In this document: in pieces, positions 22,730 through 30,259 of the stretch
Layout of the letters: the number at the start of each line of letters is the position of its first letter
How positions within the stretch are numbered: position 1 is the first letter of the stretch
IMG/VR virus record: IMGVR_UViG_3300037502_002252
Span: 1 to 30,334 of that record
Strand: one strand, 5' to 3'
Length of the DNA: 30,334 nucleotides
DNA from: a virus
Notes under the pieces: generated by a model
What the model saw: the letters and a program-made list of their open reading frames with translations, nothing else
What the model was told of the DNA's origin: nothing
Database searches by the model: none
Translations under genes and position numbers: made by a program

Positions 22730-24820
22730 ATGAAACCACAGGACTATTGGGCACTTGCCCCAAAGGACGAAATTGGTGGTCGCATTTTCGACAAGGTGCG
22801 CCAATATCACGATTTCCTGCGCCATTCTGGACGCCTGGAAAAAATTCGAAAAAGCTTTGCCATTATGTCCGGCGGCAGCGTCGACGGCACTGGAAAAGTG
22901 TCTTGGGAAGTCTCACGCAGTGGTGAGCAAGGCGAGTTGCTTGTTACCGCTGAAAACCATTATCGAAACATTGGCAACAACTTGGTAACGCTCATCACCG
23001 CCCAGCGTCCAACCATTCAAGTGAAGGCAGCAAACACGGACGCCAAAAGCCTTAGTCAAACGCTTGTGGCTGACGGATTGCTTGACCAGTATTTGACGGA
23101 AAGAAAACTGGAAACACACCTGAAGAAAGCCGCCAAAAACGCGGTGTTTTTGTCTGAAGGCTTTGTTGCCATTTTTTGGGACGCTCAAGGCGGTGAAGAC
23201 ATGGGCCCCGCGCCAGAGTCATTGGACGCGTTGTTGGCCGGTGAAAGTGTGCCGACACTTAAAAGCGGTGACATTGTTTCCGTGCCTTTGGGGCCTTTGG
23301 ACGTTATACGCGACACTTGCGGCACTTCGTGGGACGCCTTGGAATGGGTGGTTTTGCGCACCTTTGAAAACCGTTTTGAATTGGCTGCGCGTTACCCTGA
23401 CATGGCTGAAAGCATTCTGGCAAAGTCAGACAGAAGTGAAACCGAAGGCCTTGGTTATTTTGGACGCAAGAATGCTACGGACTTGGTGGCACATTACACG
23501 TTTGTGCATAAGAAGACGCGGGCGGTGCCACAGGGGCGGCTTGTTCAACTCTTAGGCGAAGACTGTGTGTTGTTTGACGGTGGAAGCCCTTATTCGGACT
23601 TGCCAGTGTACCGTGTTGTTCCTGACGACATTGAAGGCACAGCCTTTGGCGACACCCAAATGTGGGACTTAATGGGGCCACAGGACGCAATCAACGCCAT
23701 TGATTCAACAATTATCACCAACGAATTGGGCCGCGGCATTGGAAACATTTTGGTGCCGCGCACTGCCAACATTTCGGTTGAAGCCCTTTCTTCGTCAATG
23801 AATGAAGTCAAATATGACGGCCAACAAAAGCCAGAGCCACTTATGTGGCCTTCAACGCCGCCTGAATTTTTCGCCTACAAGCGTGAAAAAATTAGCGCAA
23901 TGGAAGTGTTGTCAGGCGTCAACAGCGTTGTCCGTGGCGCACCTTCCCAGGCGGTGGGTGCTGACGCGTCAGGCGCAAAGTTAACCTTTATTCAAGCGCA
24001 GGCCATTCAAAGCAATAGCAACCTGGAAAAGTCTTATGCCGACTTGGTGCGGGACGTATGTTTGGCCATTTTGCACCGCTTCCGTGACTTTGGAGGCCAA
24101 TTCCCGCGCATGGCCCGCATGGTTGGCAAGGCTTCCAGTTTCATGGTGAAGGAATTTACCGCAGACGACTTGCAGAGTATTGAGCGCGTCAAAGTGGACG
24201 TTGGAAGTCCCGTCATGCGCACCGTGTCCGGCCGCATGGCCATTGCAGACAAGTTGGTTGAAATGGGTGTCATTAACCCCAACGTGCCAGGCGCGGCAGA
24301 ACAATACCTTATGTTGGTGAAGGCAGGCACGTACGAGCCGTTGGTTGAAAACAGCCAAACCCAACAAATGCGCATTCGCATGGAAAACGAACGCCTTATG
24401 GAGGGCGGTGACGTGACGGCCTTGGTGTCTGACCCACACTGGCTTGAAATCAGCCAACACTTGTCATTGTTGGACAACCCGTCCCTTCGTGAGCCAACGC
24501 CCGAAAACGAAGCAATCCAGGCGGCGGTGTTGTCTCACGTCCAAACGCACATTGAGTTTATGCGCACCGCAGACCCGTTGCTTGTGGCCCTTCGAGGTGG
24601 CCCGCAGGCCATGCAACTGTTGCAACTTGCGCAAAACCCGCAGCCTACGCCGTCGTTGGCGCAAGGTGCCGCCCCAATGTCGCCTGACACGGGCGGCGGT
24701 GAAGCAATCAACCCCGAAGCGTCACGGCCCAACATGCCCGGCATGCCTTCCATGCCCCGCAGGCCTGACACTGGTGAAGTCGCCGAATTACCCGCAGCCC
24801 CACCCCAAGGAATAGCATGA
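22730..24820 (+). CDS. Portal protein
   Basis: 696 residues, the ring at the head vertex through which DNA passes. Typical podoviral portal features: ENHYRNIGNNLVTLITAQRP near the start, AVFLSEGFVAIFWDAQ, VPLGPLDVIRD, a long central helix region with MGPQDAINAIDSTIITNELG, and the tunnel-loop area ASGAKLTFIQAQAIQSNSNLEKSYADLVRD. The C-terminal 70 residues are Pro/Gly/Ala-rich and disordered. Start with AAAGG ahead. The scaffold gene overlaps its stop (ATGA). Its place behind the ejection genes, far from terminase, is unusual. Confidence 0.85.
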   Translation: MKPQDYWALAPKDEIGGRIFDKVRQYHDFLRHSGRLEKIRKSFAIMSGGSVDGTGKVSWEVSRSGEQGELLVTAENHYRNIGNNLVTLITAQRPTIQVKAANTDAKSLSQTLVADGLLDQYLTERKLETHLKKAAKNAVFLSEGFVAIFWDAQGGEDMGPAPESLDALLAGESVPTLKSGDIVSVPLGPLDVIRDTCGTSWDALEWVVLRTFENRFELAARYPDMAESILAKSDRSETEGLGYFGRKNATDLVAHYTFVHKKTRAVPQGRLVQLLGEDCVLFDGGSPYSDLPVYRVVPDDIEGTAFGDTQMWDLMGPQDAINAIDSTIITNELGRGIGNILVPRTANISVEALSSSMNEVKYDGQQKPEPLMWPSTPPEFFAYKREKISAMEVLSGVNSVVRGAPSQAVGADASGAKLTFIQAQAIQSNSNLEKSYADLVRDVCLAILHRFRDFGGQFPRMARMVGKASSFMVKEFTADDLQSIERVKVDVGSPVMRTVSGRMAIADKLVEMGVINPNVPGAAEQYLMLVKAGTYEPLVENSQTQQMRIRMENERLMEGGDVTALVSDPHWLEISQHLSLLDNPSLREPTPENEAIQAAVLSHVQTHIEFMRTADPLLVALRGGPQAMQLLQLAQNPQPTPSLAQGAAPMSPDTGGGEAINPEASRPNMPGMPSMPRRPDTGEVAELPAAPPQGIA

Positions 24821-25731
24821 CAGACACGACAACGACACCGGCCGCACCTTCCGTCAACACTGGAACCGCAGCCCCTGTTACGCAGCAAGCCAACGCCAAG
24901 GACGCCAAAGGCACGCCCGAAGGCACTGCGGAGGCCAAGGCCAAAGCAGAAGCCAAAAAACTGAAAATTAAGGACTTGGAGTTGGACGAAGATGCGGCAT
25001 ACCGCGAAATTCAACGTGCGCGGCAAACCAACAAATTACTTTCAGAAGCCCAACGCCGTGCCGAATTGGCCGACGAAAAAGAAAAAGCAATGGCTGCGAA
25101 AACGTCCAAATACAAGCAAGACTTGGGCGCATTGTTTGAGGACTTAGGCCTTGACGATGACACCGCGGCCGACTTGGCGGCGCAATACATTTACCGCAAG
25201 CAAGTCCTTCCTTCGCAAATGTCGCCAGAGGAAAAGCGCGTTGCCGAATTGGAAGCCAGGCTTGCGCAGTATGAAGAGGAAAAGAAAACCTTTGCCCAAC
25301 GCCAAGAGGAAGCCCAACGCGCTGAAATTGTGCGCCAAGAGTCGGAAAAGCTACAAGCGGAGTTGGTGGAAGCCGCCAAGGCAGGCCGCATTCCTTCGAC
25401 GCAATACGGCATGAAGCGCATTGCTGCCAAGTTGCTTGAATTGGAGGAAAGGGGCTTGTCTGCGCCTTTGGAGCAAGTCGCCGCGGCAGTCCGTGAGGAG
25501 TCGGGCCGCGAGTTTGGCGAAATTGCATCTTCTGCTACAGTTGCCGACTTGCGGGAATGGCTCGGTGACTCGGCATTCAAAGCCTTTTCCAAAAAAGTTT
25601 TGGACTACTTCCTTGGACAGGTACAATCAACCAAAAGCCAGACGAGGCCCCCGCAGACAAGCGTCACTTCGTCCACAAGTGAAAAACTGACACCTAGTGA
25701 ATTTTTGAAACGAATGGAGGGACGAAAATGA
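24817..25731 (+). CDS. Putative scaffolding protein
   Basis: 304 residues, highly charged and helical. N-terminal 45 residues are Thr/Ala/Pro-rich and disordered, then a long coiled coil (about 60-195, with EEKRVAELEARLAQYEEEKK and AEIVRQESEKLQAELVEAAK), and a C-terminal basic tail (SEFLKRMEGRK), which in P22-type scaffolds binds coat protein. Direct coupling to the portal gene (ATGA) supports this. No protease domain, so maturation proteolysis is not indicated. Confidence 0.68.
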   Translation: MTDTTTTPAAPSVNTGTAAPVTQQANAKDAKGTPEGTAEAKAKAEAKKLKIKDLELDEDAAYREIQRARQTNKLLSEAQRRAELADEKEKAMAAKTSKYKQDLGALFEDLGLDDDTAADLAAQYIYRKQVLPSQMSPEEKRVAELEARLAQYEEEKKTFAQRQEEAQRAEIVRQESEKLQAELVEAAKAGRIPSTQYGMKRIAAKLLELEERGLSAPLEQVAAAVREESGREFGEIASSATVADLREWLGDSAFKAFSKKVLDYFLGQVQSTKSQTRPPQTSVTSSTSEKLTPSEFLKRMEGRK

Positions 25732-26168
25732 AACCGGCACCCCTGGCAGTCTTAACAATCCTTTTCACGTCCGTGGTGTACGCGGCCGTTAACGTATGGA
25801 CAGGCACCTTTCCTTCAACTTCAACCACTGCGCCAACGTCGTCCTCTGACGGCGTTTCCTTGGTGAAGTCGGAAGGCCTGCGCGTCATGGTGTGTGCCCC
25901 CGCTGGCAACAGCGTCGACGGTGGCACCTTACAAAGTTGGTACTACGACAACCCTTTTGGTGGGTGGGTGCGCACTCCTGAATTGGATATTCCCGTGCCG
26001 ACTTCGACGGGGCAGCGTTGCATCAATTTTGGCGACTTGCAGCCATTGGTGAAGGAAGGCCGCGCATTATGGAAGCCCAACGGTGTTGTCCATTTGCTTC
26101 CTGACGCTGGCGTTGCAACGGACGGCGGCAACATTGAAGTCCGTGTTTCTACGGGAGTGTTTCAATGA
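25728..26168 (+). CDS. Secreted protein of unknown function (146 aa)
   Basis: A clear Sec signal: MKPAP, hydrophobic LAVLTILFTSVV, and cleavage site VYA before A20. The mature part is beta-rich (VNVWTGTFPSTSTTAPTSSS, LRVMVCAPAGNSVDGG, GGWVRTPELDIPVP) with two Cys. No family recognised. ATGA-coupled to the scaffold gene and to the following fibre-like gene, so the pair is co-translated. A signal peptide on a virion protein would be odd; a secreted or envelope-displayed product is the alternative. Confidence 0.7.
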   Translation: MKPAPLAVLTILFTSVVYAAVNVWTGTFPSTSTTAPTSSSDGVSLVKSEGLRVMVCAPAGNSVDGGTLQSWYYDNPFGGWVRTPELDIPVPTSTGQRCINFGDLQPLVKEGRALWKPNGVVHLLPDAGVATDGGNIEVRVSTGVFQ

Positions 26169-27226
26169 AAATTCACAAGTTATCAGCCTACGGGTTGGGG
26201 GCTTTTGTCCTGACTTTTGGCGCAACGCTGGCCTTCGGACAAGCGCGGGTGCCGTTTACTCGCCCGCCCTATTTGACGACCTCGGGGCCTATCAGCACTG
26301 AAAGCACAATCACATTGGGGCCTGATGACAAATTGTGTCTCAATGGGCCTGTATGCTCTTCGAATATTGAAGGCTCTGCTGATGGTTGGGTCAGAATGAG
26401 GCGGAACAACCAAGATTATTTTAGGTTTTCGCCGAGTGGCTTAATTCTTTCTGACTTTCCGCATTATTTTGGAAGCAATATTCAATCCACTGTTGCCTCT
26501 GGAAGCCAAGCATTTGTGTGTAGCAATGTCGGTTGTCGTCTCAGTCTCGGCAACACGGGCCGCTACCTTGTCGACGATGGTACAAACCTTGAGTTTGTCG
26601 CACCCGTGCAAGCGACAAGTTTTGAGGCTACAAACACGACAGCCAACGCAGCCTTGTTTTCTGGTGGCAGCGCGACGAATGCGATGTATTTTCAAAGCAA
26701 CGCAACGGACGCATTTACAGGCTCTGCGACTGGTTACGATAGCGCATTTGTTTTTAAGATAAATGAGAACGTTTCAGATACTGATATTGTTTTTTCCGTT
26801 CTTGCTCAAAACAACACGATCCCATTGTATTTGCAAGAAAACGGAAATCTTAACGCTCGAGGTAACATTAATGCTGGTCAGTCTGGAGAATTTTCGAGTA
26901 CAGCAGCCGTTCCGATTGTTATAGCAGGTCGACAGGCAGACGGAGCCTCGTCTGTTGGTGTTGCTTTGAGAACAAACTCAAACCTGACAACTTCAGGTGC
27001 AAAAATTGTTTCAGTGAGAAATAATGTTAGCACCGAAGTAGCTTCAATCGATAAGGACGGTCTGTTGCGAGTTAATGCAGCCAATGCCGCAAAGCCTACC
27101 TGTAACGCCACAAACCGAGGTCGTGTGTTTTACTTGGACGGCGCGGCAGGCGTGGCGGATACATACGAAATTTGCATGAAAGACGCTTCTGACGTTTACG
27201 CATGGGAAACCATCGTTACACCATAA
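26165..27226 (+). CDS. Fibre-like secreted protein, possible host-range or decoy protein
   Basis: 353 residues. N-terminal signal peptide (MKIHKLSAYGLGAFVLTFG, cleavage likely after GQA). The mature protein is strand-rich, Ser/Thr/Asn/Gly-rich, with fibre-like pattern (LNARGNINAGQSGEFSS, VASIDKDGLLRVNAANA) and ends in a compact domain with RGRVFYLDGAAGVADTYEIC and KDASDVYAWETI, a C-terminal style of phage fibre tips. Base composition and codons are visibly more AT-rich and varied than neighbouring genes and one of the two GATC sites lies here, suggesting recent acquisition. Either a tail fibre with an unneeded leader or a protein exported to the envelope. Confidence 0.6.
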   Translation: MKIHKLSAYGLGAFVLTFGATLAFGQARVPFTRPPYLTTSGPISTESTITLGPDDKLCLNGPVCSSNIEGSADGWVRMRRNNQDYFRFSPSGLILSDFPHYFGSNIQSTVASGSQAFVCSNVGCRLSLGNTGRYLVDDGTNLEFVAPVQATSFEATNTTANAALFSGGSATNAMYFQSNATDAFTGSATGYDSAFVFKINENVSDTDIVFSVLAQNNTIPLYLQENGNLNARGNINAGQSGEFSSTAAVPIVIAGRQADGASSVGVALRTNSNLTTSGAKIVSVRNNVSTEVASIDKDGLLRVNAANAAKPTCNATNRGRVFYLDGAAGVADTYEICMKDASDVYAWETIVTP

Positions 27227-27237
27227 GGATTCAACTA

Positions 27238-27540
27238 ATGGCCTCGCAATTTCTCAACGCTTCCATTCTCTCAGCCGGTATTGCCATTGGGGCAGGCGGC
27301 ACAGTGGCGACTCAGCAAGCCTCTGCTGACAAGATTCTCTATGTCAAAAAAGAGAACACCAAACTTAAGGTTGCCAACTTCACTCAACAGGACTCTGGCT
27401 GGGTCATGGTTGTGTGCGGCATCATGCACGACAACGACGGCAAAGCTCTGCCTGAAACCTGCCACCAATGTGAAGCCAAATTTCCTGCGTCAGAAGCTGA
27501 TTTTCTGGCGTGCCACTCAAAGGGCGAAGGCCTGCAATAA
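27238..27540 (+). CDS. Small Cys-rich protein with hydrophobic N-terminus (100 aa)
   Basis: The first 30 residues are hydrophobic and Gly/Ala-rich (LNASILSAGIAIGAGGTVA), possibly a signal or anchor. The C-terminal half has Cys-x2-Cys (ETCHQCEAKF) and further Cys and His (FLACH), a possible zinc site or disulphides. AAGGA lies before the chosen ATG; an ATG 12 codons upstream is inside the previous gene. Not recognised. Confidence 0.6.
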   Translation: MASQFLNASILSAGIAIGAGGTVATQQASADKILYVKKENTKLKVANFTQQDSGWVMVVCGIMHDNDGKALPETCHQCEAKFPASEADFLACHSKGEGLQ

Positions 27541-27767
27541 TGGCGTTTGACGACTCCAAAACTGCGGAAATTGCCGACGAAGTTGCGCGGCTTTACCAGT
27601 TAGTTGGAGTCTTTGAGAATGAATTGGTGGCACGGCTTGAAGCCATAGAAAGCCAGTTGCGTGAATATAGGTTGTTACTTCAATCGCTGAGGGACTTGCA
27701 AGAAAGGCACATTGCGCAGACAGAAGCGCACCTTGTGGCAATTCGGTTGAAAATTGGGAGGGTTTAA
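27540..27767 (+). CDS. Small coiled-coil protein (75 aa)
   Basis: Shares one base with the preceding stop (TAATG). Entirely helical with heptad-like spacing (DEVARLYQLVGVFENELVAR, LEAIESQLREYRLLLQSL). No membrane segment. May oligomerise or pair with the next membrane coiled-coil protein; function unknown. Confidence 0.65.
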   Translation: MAFDDSKTAEIADEVARLYQLVGVFENELVARLEAIESQLREYRLLLQSLRDLQERHIAQTEAHLVAIRLKIGRV

Positions 27768-27769
27768 CC

Positions 27770-28033
27770 GTGAATTTTGAAAACGTGCCTTCGTGGCTTA
27801 TTCCCTTCCTTGGCAATGTGTCCGTGGCTTTGACAATGTTGCAAGTGCTTTCCAGGCGGTTGGAGGAAATCAAAAAGGAGTTGCACGAATTAAACCGCGA
27901 CTTCAGAAACACACGGGAGGAAGTTGCGGCACTTCAAAAGTCAGACGGCTTTCAGTCGGCACAAATTGCCAAGTTGGACGAACGAATTAACAAATTGGCA
28001 GACTACTGGCAAAACAGGGGCCATCATGGCTGA
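27770..28033 (+). CDS. Membrane-anchored coiled-coil protein, spanin- or holin-like
   Basis: GTG start with GGAGGG ahead. Hydrophobic segment at about residues 8-28 (SWLIPFLGNVSVALTMLQVL) followed by a charged coiled coil (RRLEEIKKELHELNRD, then IAKLDERINKLADYW). This build equals an inner-membrane spanin, and the gene overlaps the endolysin start by eight bases. A small pinholin-type protein is the alternative. Confidence 0.6.
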   Translation: MNFENVPSWLIPFLGNVSVALTMLQVLSRRLEEIKKELHELNRDFRNTREEVAALQKSDGFQSAQIAKLDERINKLADYWQNRGHHG

Positions 28034-28460
28034 CCCTATTGAAAGCCTTAAAAAAACAAAACGTCAGGCTTTCCTTAATTGGTGCTACTCCCAGAAAGGC
28101 AAGCCCTACATTTGGGCAGCAAAGGGGCCTGACGCATACGACTGTTCCGGCCTTGTCACTGCGGGCTTGCTTGCCATTGGTGGCCCCGACTGGCGGGCCA
28201 TGTGGAACAGCCAGCGTTTGTTTGGAAGCCTCAAAAACATTGAAGGACGTGCCGCAAAGGCCGGTGACTTGGTTTTCTACGGCCCACCGCACCGCATAAC
28301 GCACGTTATGGTTTTATGGGACGACGGCCGCGTGTTTGGTGCCACGGGCGGTGGAAGTCAGACAAAAACGCCAACAAAAGGCGCAGAAGTGCAATTTCGC
28401 AGTAAAGTGAAGTATCGGCCCGACGTCAGGGGCTTCCGTGCTTTTCCTTTGGAGGAATAA
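28026..28460 (+). CDS. NlpC/P60-family peptidase, likely endolysin
   Basis: 144 residues. KPYIWAAKGPDAYDCSGLV contains catalytic Cys40; GDLVFYG and ITHVMVLWDDG contain His93; this is the NlpC/P60 cysteine peptidase fold that cleaves cell-wall peptides. No signal peptide, so release would need the holin-like protein encoded next. The chosen ATG has AGGGG close ahead; an upstream frame extension of 34 codons lies within the previous gene. A role in tail-tip wall penetration is the alternative but the lysis neighbours favour endolysin. Confidence 0.8.
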   Translation: MADPIESLKKTKRQAFLNWCYSQKGKPYIWAAKGPDAYDCSGLVTAGLLAIGGPDWRAMWNSQRLFGSLKNIEGRAAKAGDLVFYGPPHRITHVMVLWDDGRVFGATGGGSQTKTPTKGAEVQFRSKVKYRPDVRGFRAFPLEE

Positions 28461-28463
28461 ACA

Positions 28464-28964
28464 ATGTTGTTACTTGCCCAAGCAGAAGCGTCCTTTGACT
28501 TTGCGGCCATTTTCAAAACCCTATTGGAAGCCGTCAAAAGCGGTGATTGGGTGGCGGTTGCCGCTGCGGTGTTGGTGTTGGTGGTTGCCGCCATTCGAGT
28601 GTACGGCCAAAAAGTCCGTGGCGAGTTGCCGGACAACACCTTGGTTGACAAGGCCTTGACGTGGCTTTTGGAGTCCAAGCCAGGCGGTTGGGTGCTTAAC
28701 ATTTTGACAGCGTTGGCCGGTGCCTTTGCCACTGCGTTGTTGGCAGGTGCGCCCATAACCTTTGGACTTGTCAAAGCCGCCCTGTTGACGGCGTTGTCAG
28801 GTGCCGCCCTTTGGGAGTTGGTGAAGGACGTTTTGGCTTGGTGGGCTTCCAGGCAGGCTTTGGAGGCAGGCGCAAAGGCTGCGGCGGGCATTGGCGACAG
28901 CAAAGCCGCGGTGGTTGCCATTAACGAGCGCACCAAAACGCAGCCAGAAAACAAGGCCCCGTGA
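28464..28964 (+). CDS. Putative holin
   Basis: 166 residues with about three membrane spans: near 30-47 (WVAVAAAVLVLVVAAIRV) and two in 76-118 (VLNILTALAGAFATALLAG, FGLVKAALLTALSGAALW). A hydrophilic charged C-terminal tail (KAAVVAINERTKTQ) fits cytoplasmic regulation. GGAGG eight bases before the ATG and immediate position after the endolysin gene support the call. Charged residues between spans are few. Confidence 0.65.
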   Translation: MLLLAQAEASFDFAAIFKTLLEAVKSGDWVAVAAAVLVLVVAAIRVYGQKVRGELPDNTLVDKALTWLLESKPGGWVLNILTALAGAFATALLAGAPITFGLVKAALLTALSGAALWELVKDVLAWWASRQALEAGAKAAAGIGDSKAAVVAINERTKTQPENKAP

Positions 28965-29275
28965 CGCACTGGCTTTTGTTGGTGACATTGGCGCAGGCAC
29001 CTGACGCCCCAACCATACAACCCCCCGCCCGCGAAATTCAGGGCGGCGTTGCCATCGTCGACGGTGGGGAGGCTGTCAACCTACAGCTTGGGGATTGTTA
29101 TGTGCCAAAAGCACGGTGCGTGGCTTATGTCAAAGAAGCGGAAGCCTGTTTTGCTGAAAGGCAGGTGTTGCAACAGGCCCCCGCACCTGGCCCAATTCAT
29201 TGGTGGGTGGTTGCTGTCATTGGCGTGGCTTCCTTTGGCGCAGGCGTGGCACTTGCCCAGTCGTTAAGCCCATGA
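28961..29275 (+). CDS. Small envelope protein with two hydrophobic ends, spanin-like
   Basis: 104 residues, GTG start overlapping the holin stop (GTGA). Short hydrophobic N-terminus (HWLLLVTLAQA, possible signal), periplasmic-looking Pro-rich middle with two Cys pairs (GDCYVPKARC, EACFAE), and a clear C-terminal span (WWVVAVIGVASFGAGVALA). Placed between holin and lipoprotein genes, where an inner-membrane spanin is expected; but the reversed topology (C-terminal anchor) makes that uncertain. Confidence 0.55.
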   Translation: MTHWLLLVTLAQAPDAPTIQPPAREIQGGVAIVDGGEAVNLQLGDCYVPKARCVAYVKEAEACFAERQVLQQAPAPGPIHWWVVAVIGVASFGAGVALAQSLSP

Positions 29276-29748
29276 GAAAGGCCGCGTTGGCCATGTTGTT
29301 AAGTGGCTGCGTTGTGCCTCCAAACGACTGCGTGACGGCCTGCGGCATGGGCGTCAGGGGCTTTTCTGACTGCAACGAATTAAACGCTTATGAAGCGGTG
29401 GGTGTCGAAACGTTTTCTTACCTGTACGACGCCCTTTGCCAGCGGTTGGACTCGGTTGTGCTTCAAGTCAAAAATACGCCTGACGGCTCATGGATTGACG
29501 AATTTGGCCGCAAAGTCGACGGCCTGACGTGGTGTGACTTGGCTTTTGTCGAAGTCGGCAACAGCAACTGGCAAACCAACGCCTATTTTCATGAGTTGGC
29601 GCACGTTGCCCAATGCCCGTTTCAGGACTCAAAACACGAAACATGGGAAGGCCTTGGCATTTGGGCGCACCTGGACGCCTTGAAGGCTTCATTTGTAGAA
29701 AATAACCAAGCGGCCCCTGATGACCTCACCAACACTAACGGCCCGTGA
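29272..29748 (+). CDS. Lipoprotein with HELAH zinc-metalloprotease motif
   Basis: 158 residues. Lipobox LLSGC with the lipidated Cys13, so the mature protein is envelope-anchored. The motif AYFHELAHVAQCP gives His107, Glu108 and His111 of a zincin; third-ligand candidates His122, Glu123, Glu126 and His133 follow. Six further Cys (20, 24, 34, 56, 88, 115) suit periplasmic disulphides. ATGA-coupled as last gene of the lysis block, the usual place of an outer-membrane spanin lipoprotein. Functions to consider: a peptidase attacking envelope proteins, a variant spanin, or an exclusion factor. Its last 60 bases overlap, antisense, the end of a leftward gene. The short leader (12 residues) is normal for phage lipoproteins. 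Confidence 0.68.
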   Translation: MRKAALAMLLSGCVVPPNDCVTACGMGVRGFSDCNELNAYEAVGVETFSYLYDALCQRLDSVVLQVKNTPDGSWIDEFGRKVDGLTWCDLAFVEVGNSNWQTNAYFHELAHVAQCPFQDSKHETWEGLGIWAHLDALKASFVENNQAAPDDLTNTNGP

Positions 29749-29922
29749 CTTGGCTTCCTTCCTCAATTTCAGCACCATTTTCTTTGGCAACCGCACCGCA
29801 ACTGGAATACCGGCCACTTCTGCCTTGGGTTGAATGCCTGCCGCCCTGCGCCGCCCCTTTTGGTAGCAGGCAGCGCAAAGGCTTCGGGCAACGGTAGGTG
29901 ACTTTCCGCATGCGCATTTCAC
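29689..29922 (-). CDS. Zinc-ribbon plus ribbon-helix-helix protein, paralogue 1
   Basis: 77 residues. Start KCACGKSPTVARSLCAACYQ has Cys3, Cys5, Cys16 and Cys19, a small zinc site, then basic GRRRAAG. The C-terminal part (IPVAVRLPKKMVLKLRKEAK, then VGEVIRGRLV) follows the strand-helix-helix pattern of RHH proteins. Last gene of the leftward operon; start overlaps the paralogue's stop (ATGA). Likely a DNA-binding regulator. Its end runs 60 bases antisense into the lipoprotein gene. Confidence 0.65.
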   Translation of the reverse strand: MKCACGKSPTVARSLCAACYQKGRRRAAGIQPKAEVAGIPVAVRLPKKMVLKLRKEAKSRAVSVGEVIRGRLVIFYK

Positions 29923-30170
29923 TGGACGTCACCAAAAATGCAAGCCATGTATTTGCGCACGACGTCGGCAACATTGACGCCCTGCGCCCGCGCTTCGTGC
30001 CGAATGGCCTCCGCAATAGGCACCGGCAGGCGTGCCGCAACCATACTGCCGTGAATGACTTTGCGCGGTGGTATGCCCCTGTTACGACGGGCCTGCCACT
30101 GCCAACACGTCTTACAAAGCCTGCGGCCCCTGGCGTTTCGCCCGCACCGCTTGCAAATGTAATACTTCAC
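29919..30170 (-). CDS. Zinc-ribbon plus ribbon-helix-helix protein, paralogue 2
   Basis: 83 residues from a GTG. Cys6, Cys9, Cys19 and Cys22 (CKRCGRNARGRRLCKTC) form the zinc ribbon; ARRNRGIPP is the basic link; VAARLPVPIAEAIRHEARAQ and VNVADVVRKYM form the RHH part. It aligns domain by domain with its neighbour. The GTG start was preferred to an ATG 12 codons upstream because the paralogue begins just before the ribbon, GGTGGGG precedes it, and it overlaps the stop of the 30-aa gene (GTGA). Confidence 0.68.
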   Translation of the reverse strand: MKYYICKRCGRNARGRRLCKTCWQWQARRNRGIPPRKVIHGSMVAARLPVPIAEAIRHEARAQGVNVADVVRKYMACIFGDVQ

Positions 30171-30259
30171 GGCGTGCCCCACCAAACCAAGGCCATAAGC
30201 ACCCATAGGCCAACCAAAAAAACGACACTGCCAACGACTTGCTCAATGGCTTCCTTCAT
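30167..30259 (-). CDS. 30-aa single-span membrane miniprotein across the circle junction
   Basis: Translation gives MKEAIEQVVG, then a hydrophobic segment (SVVFLVGLWVLMALVWW) and GTP before the stop. The ATG overlaps the stop of the exonuclease gene (ATGA) and the stop overlaps the GTG of the next gene (GTGA), a tight chain in one direction. It is complete in this window only through the right copy of the terminal repeat. Function unknown. Translational coupling at both ends argues that it is real. Confidence 0.5.
   Translation of the reverse strand: MKEAIEQVVGSVVFLVGLWVLMALVWWGTP

Noticed and set aside
23981-24460. Minus-strand frame (159 codons) inside the portal gene
   Set aside because: Product is His/Asn-rich without domain and follows from the portal codon pattern; no independent start signals.
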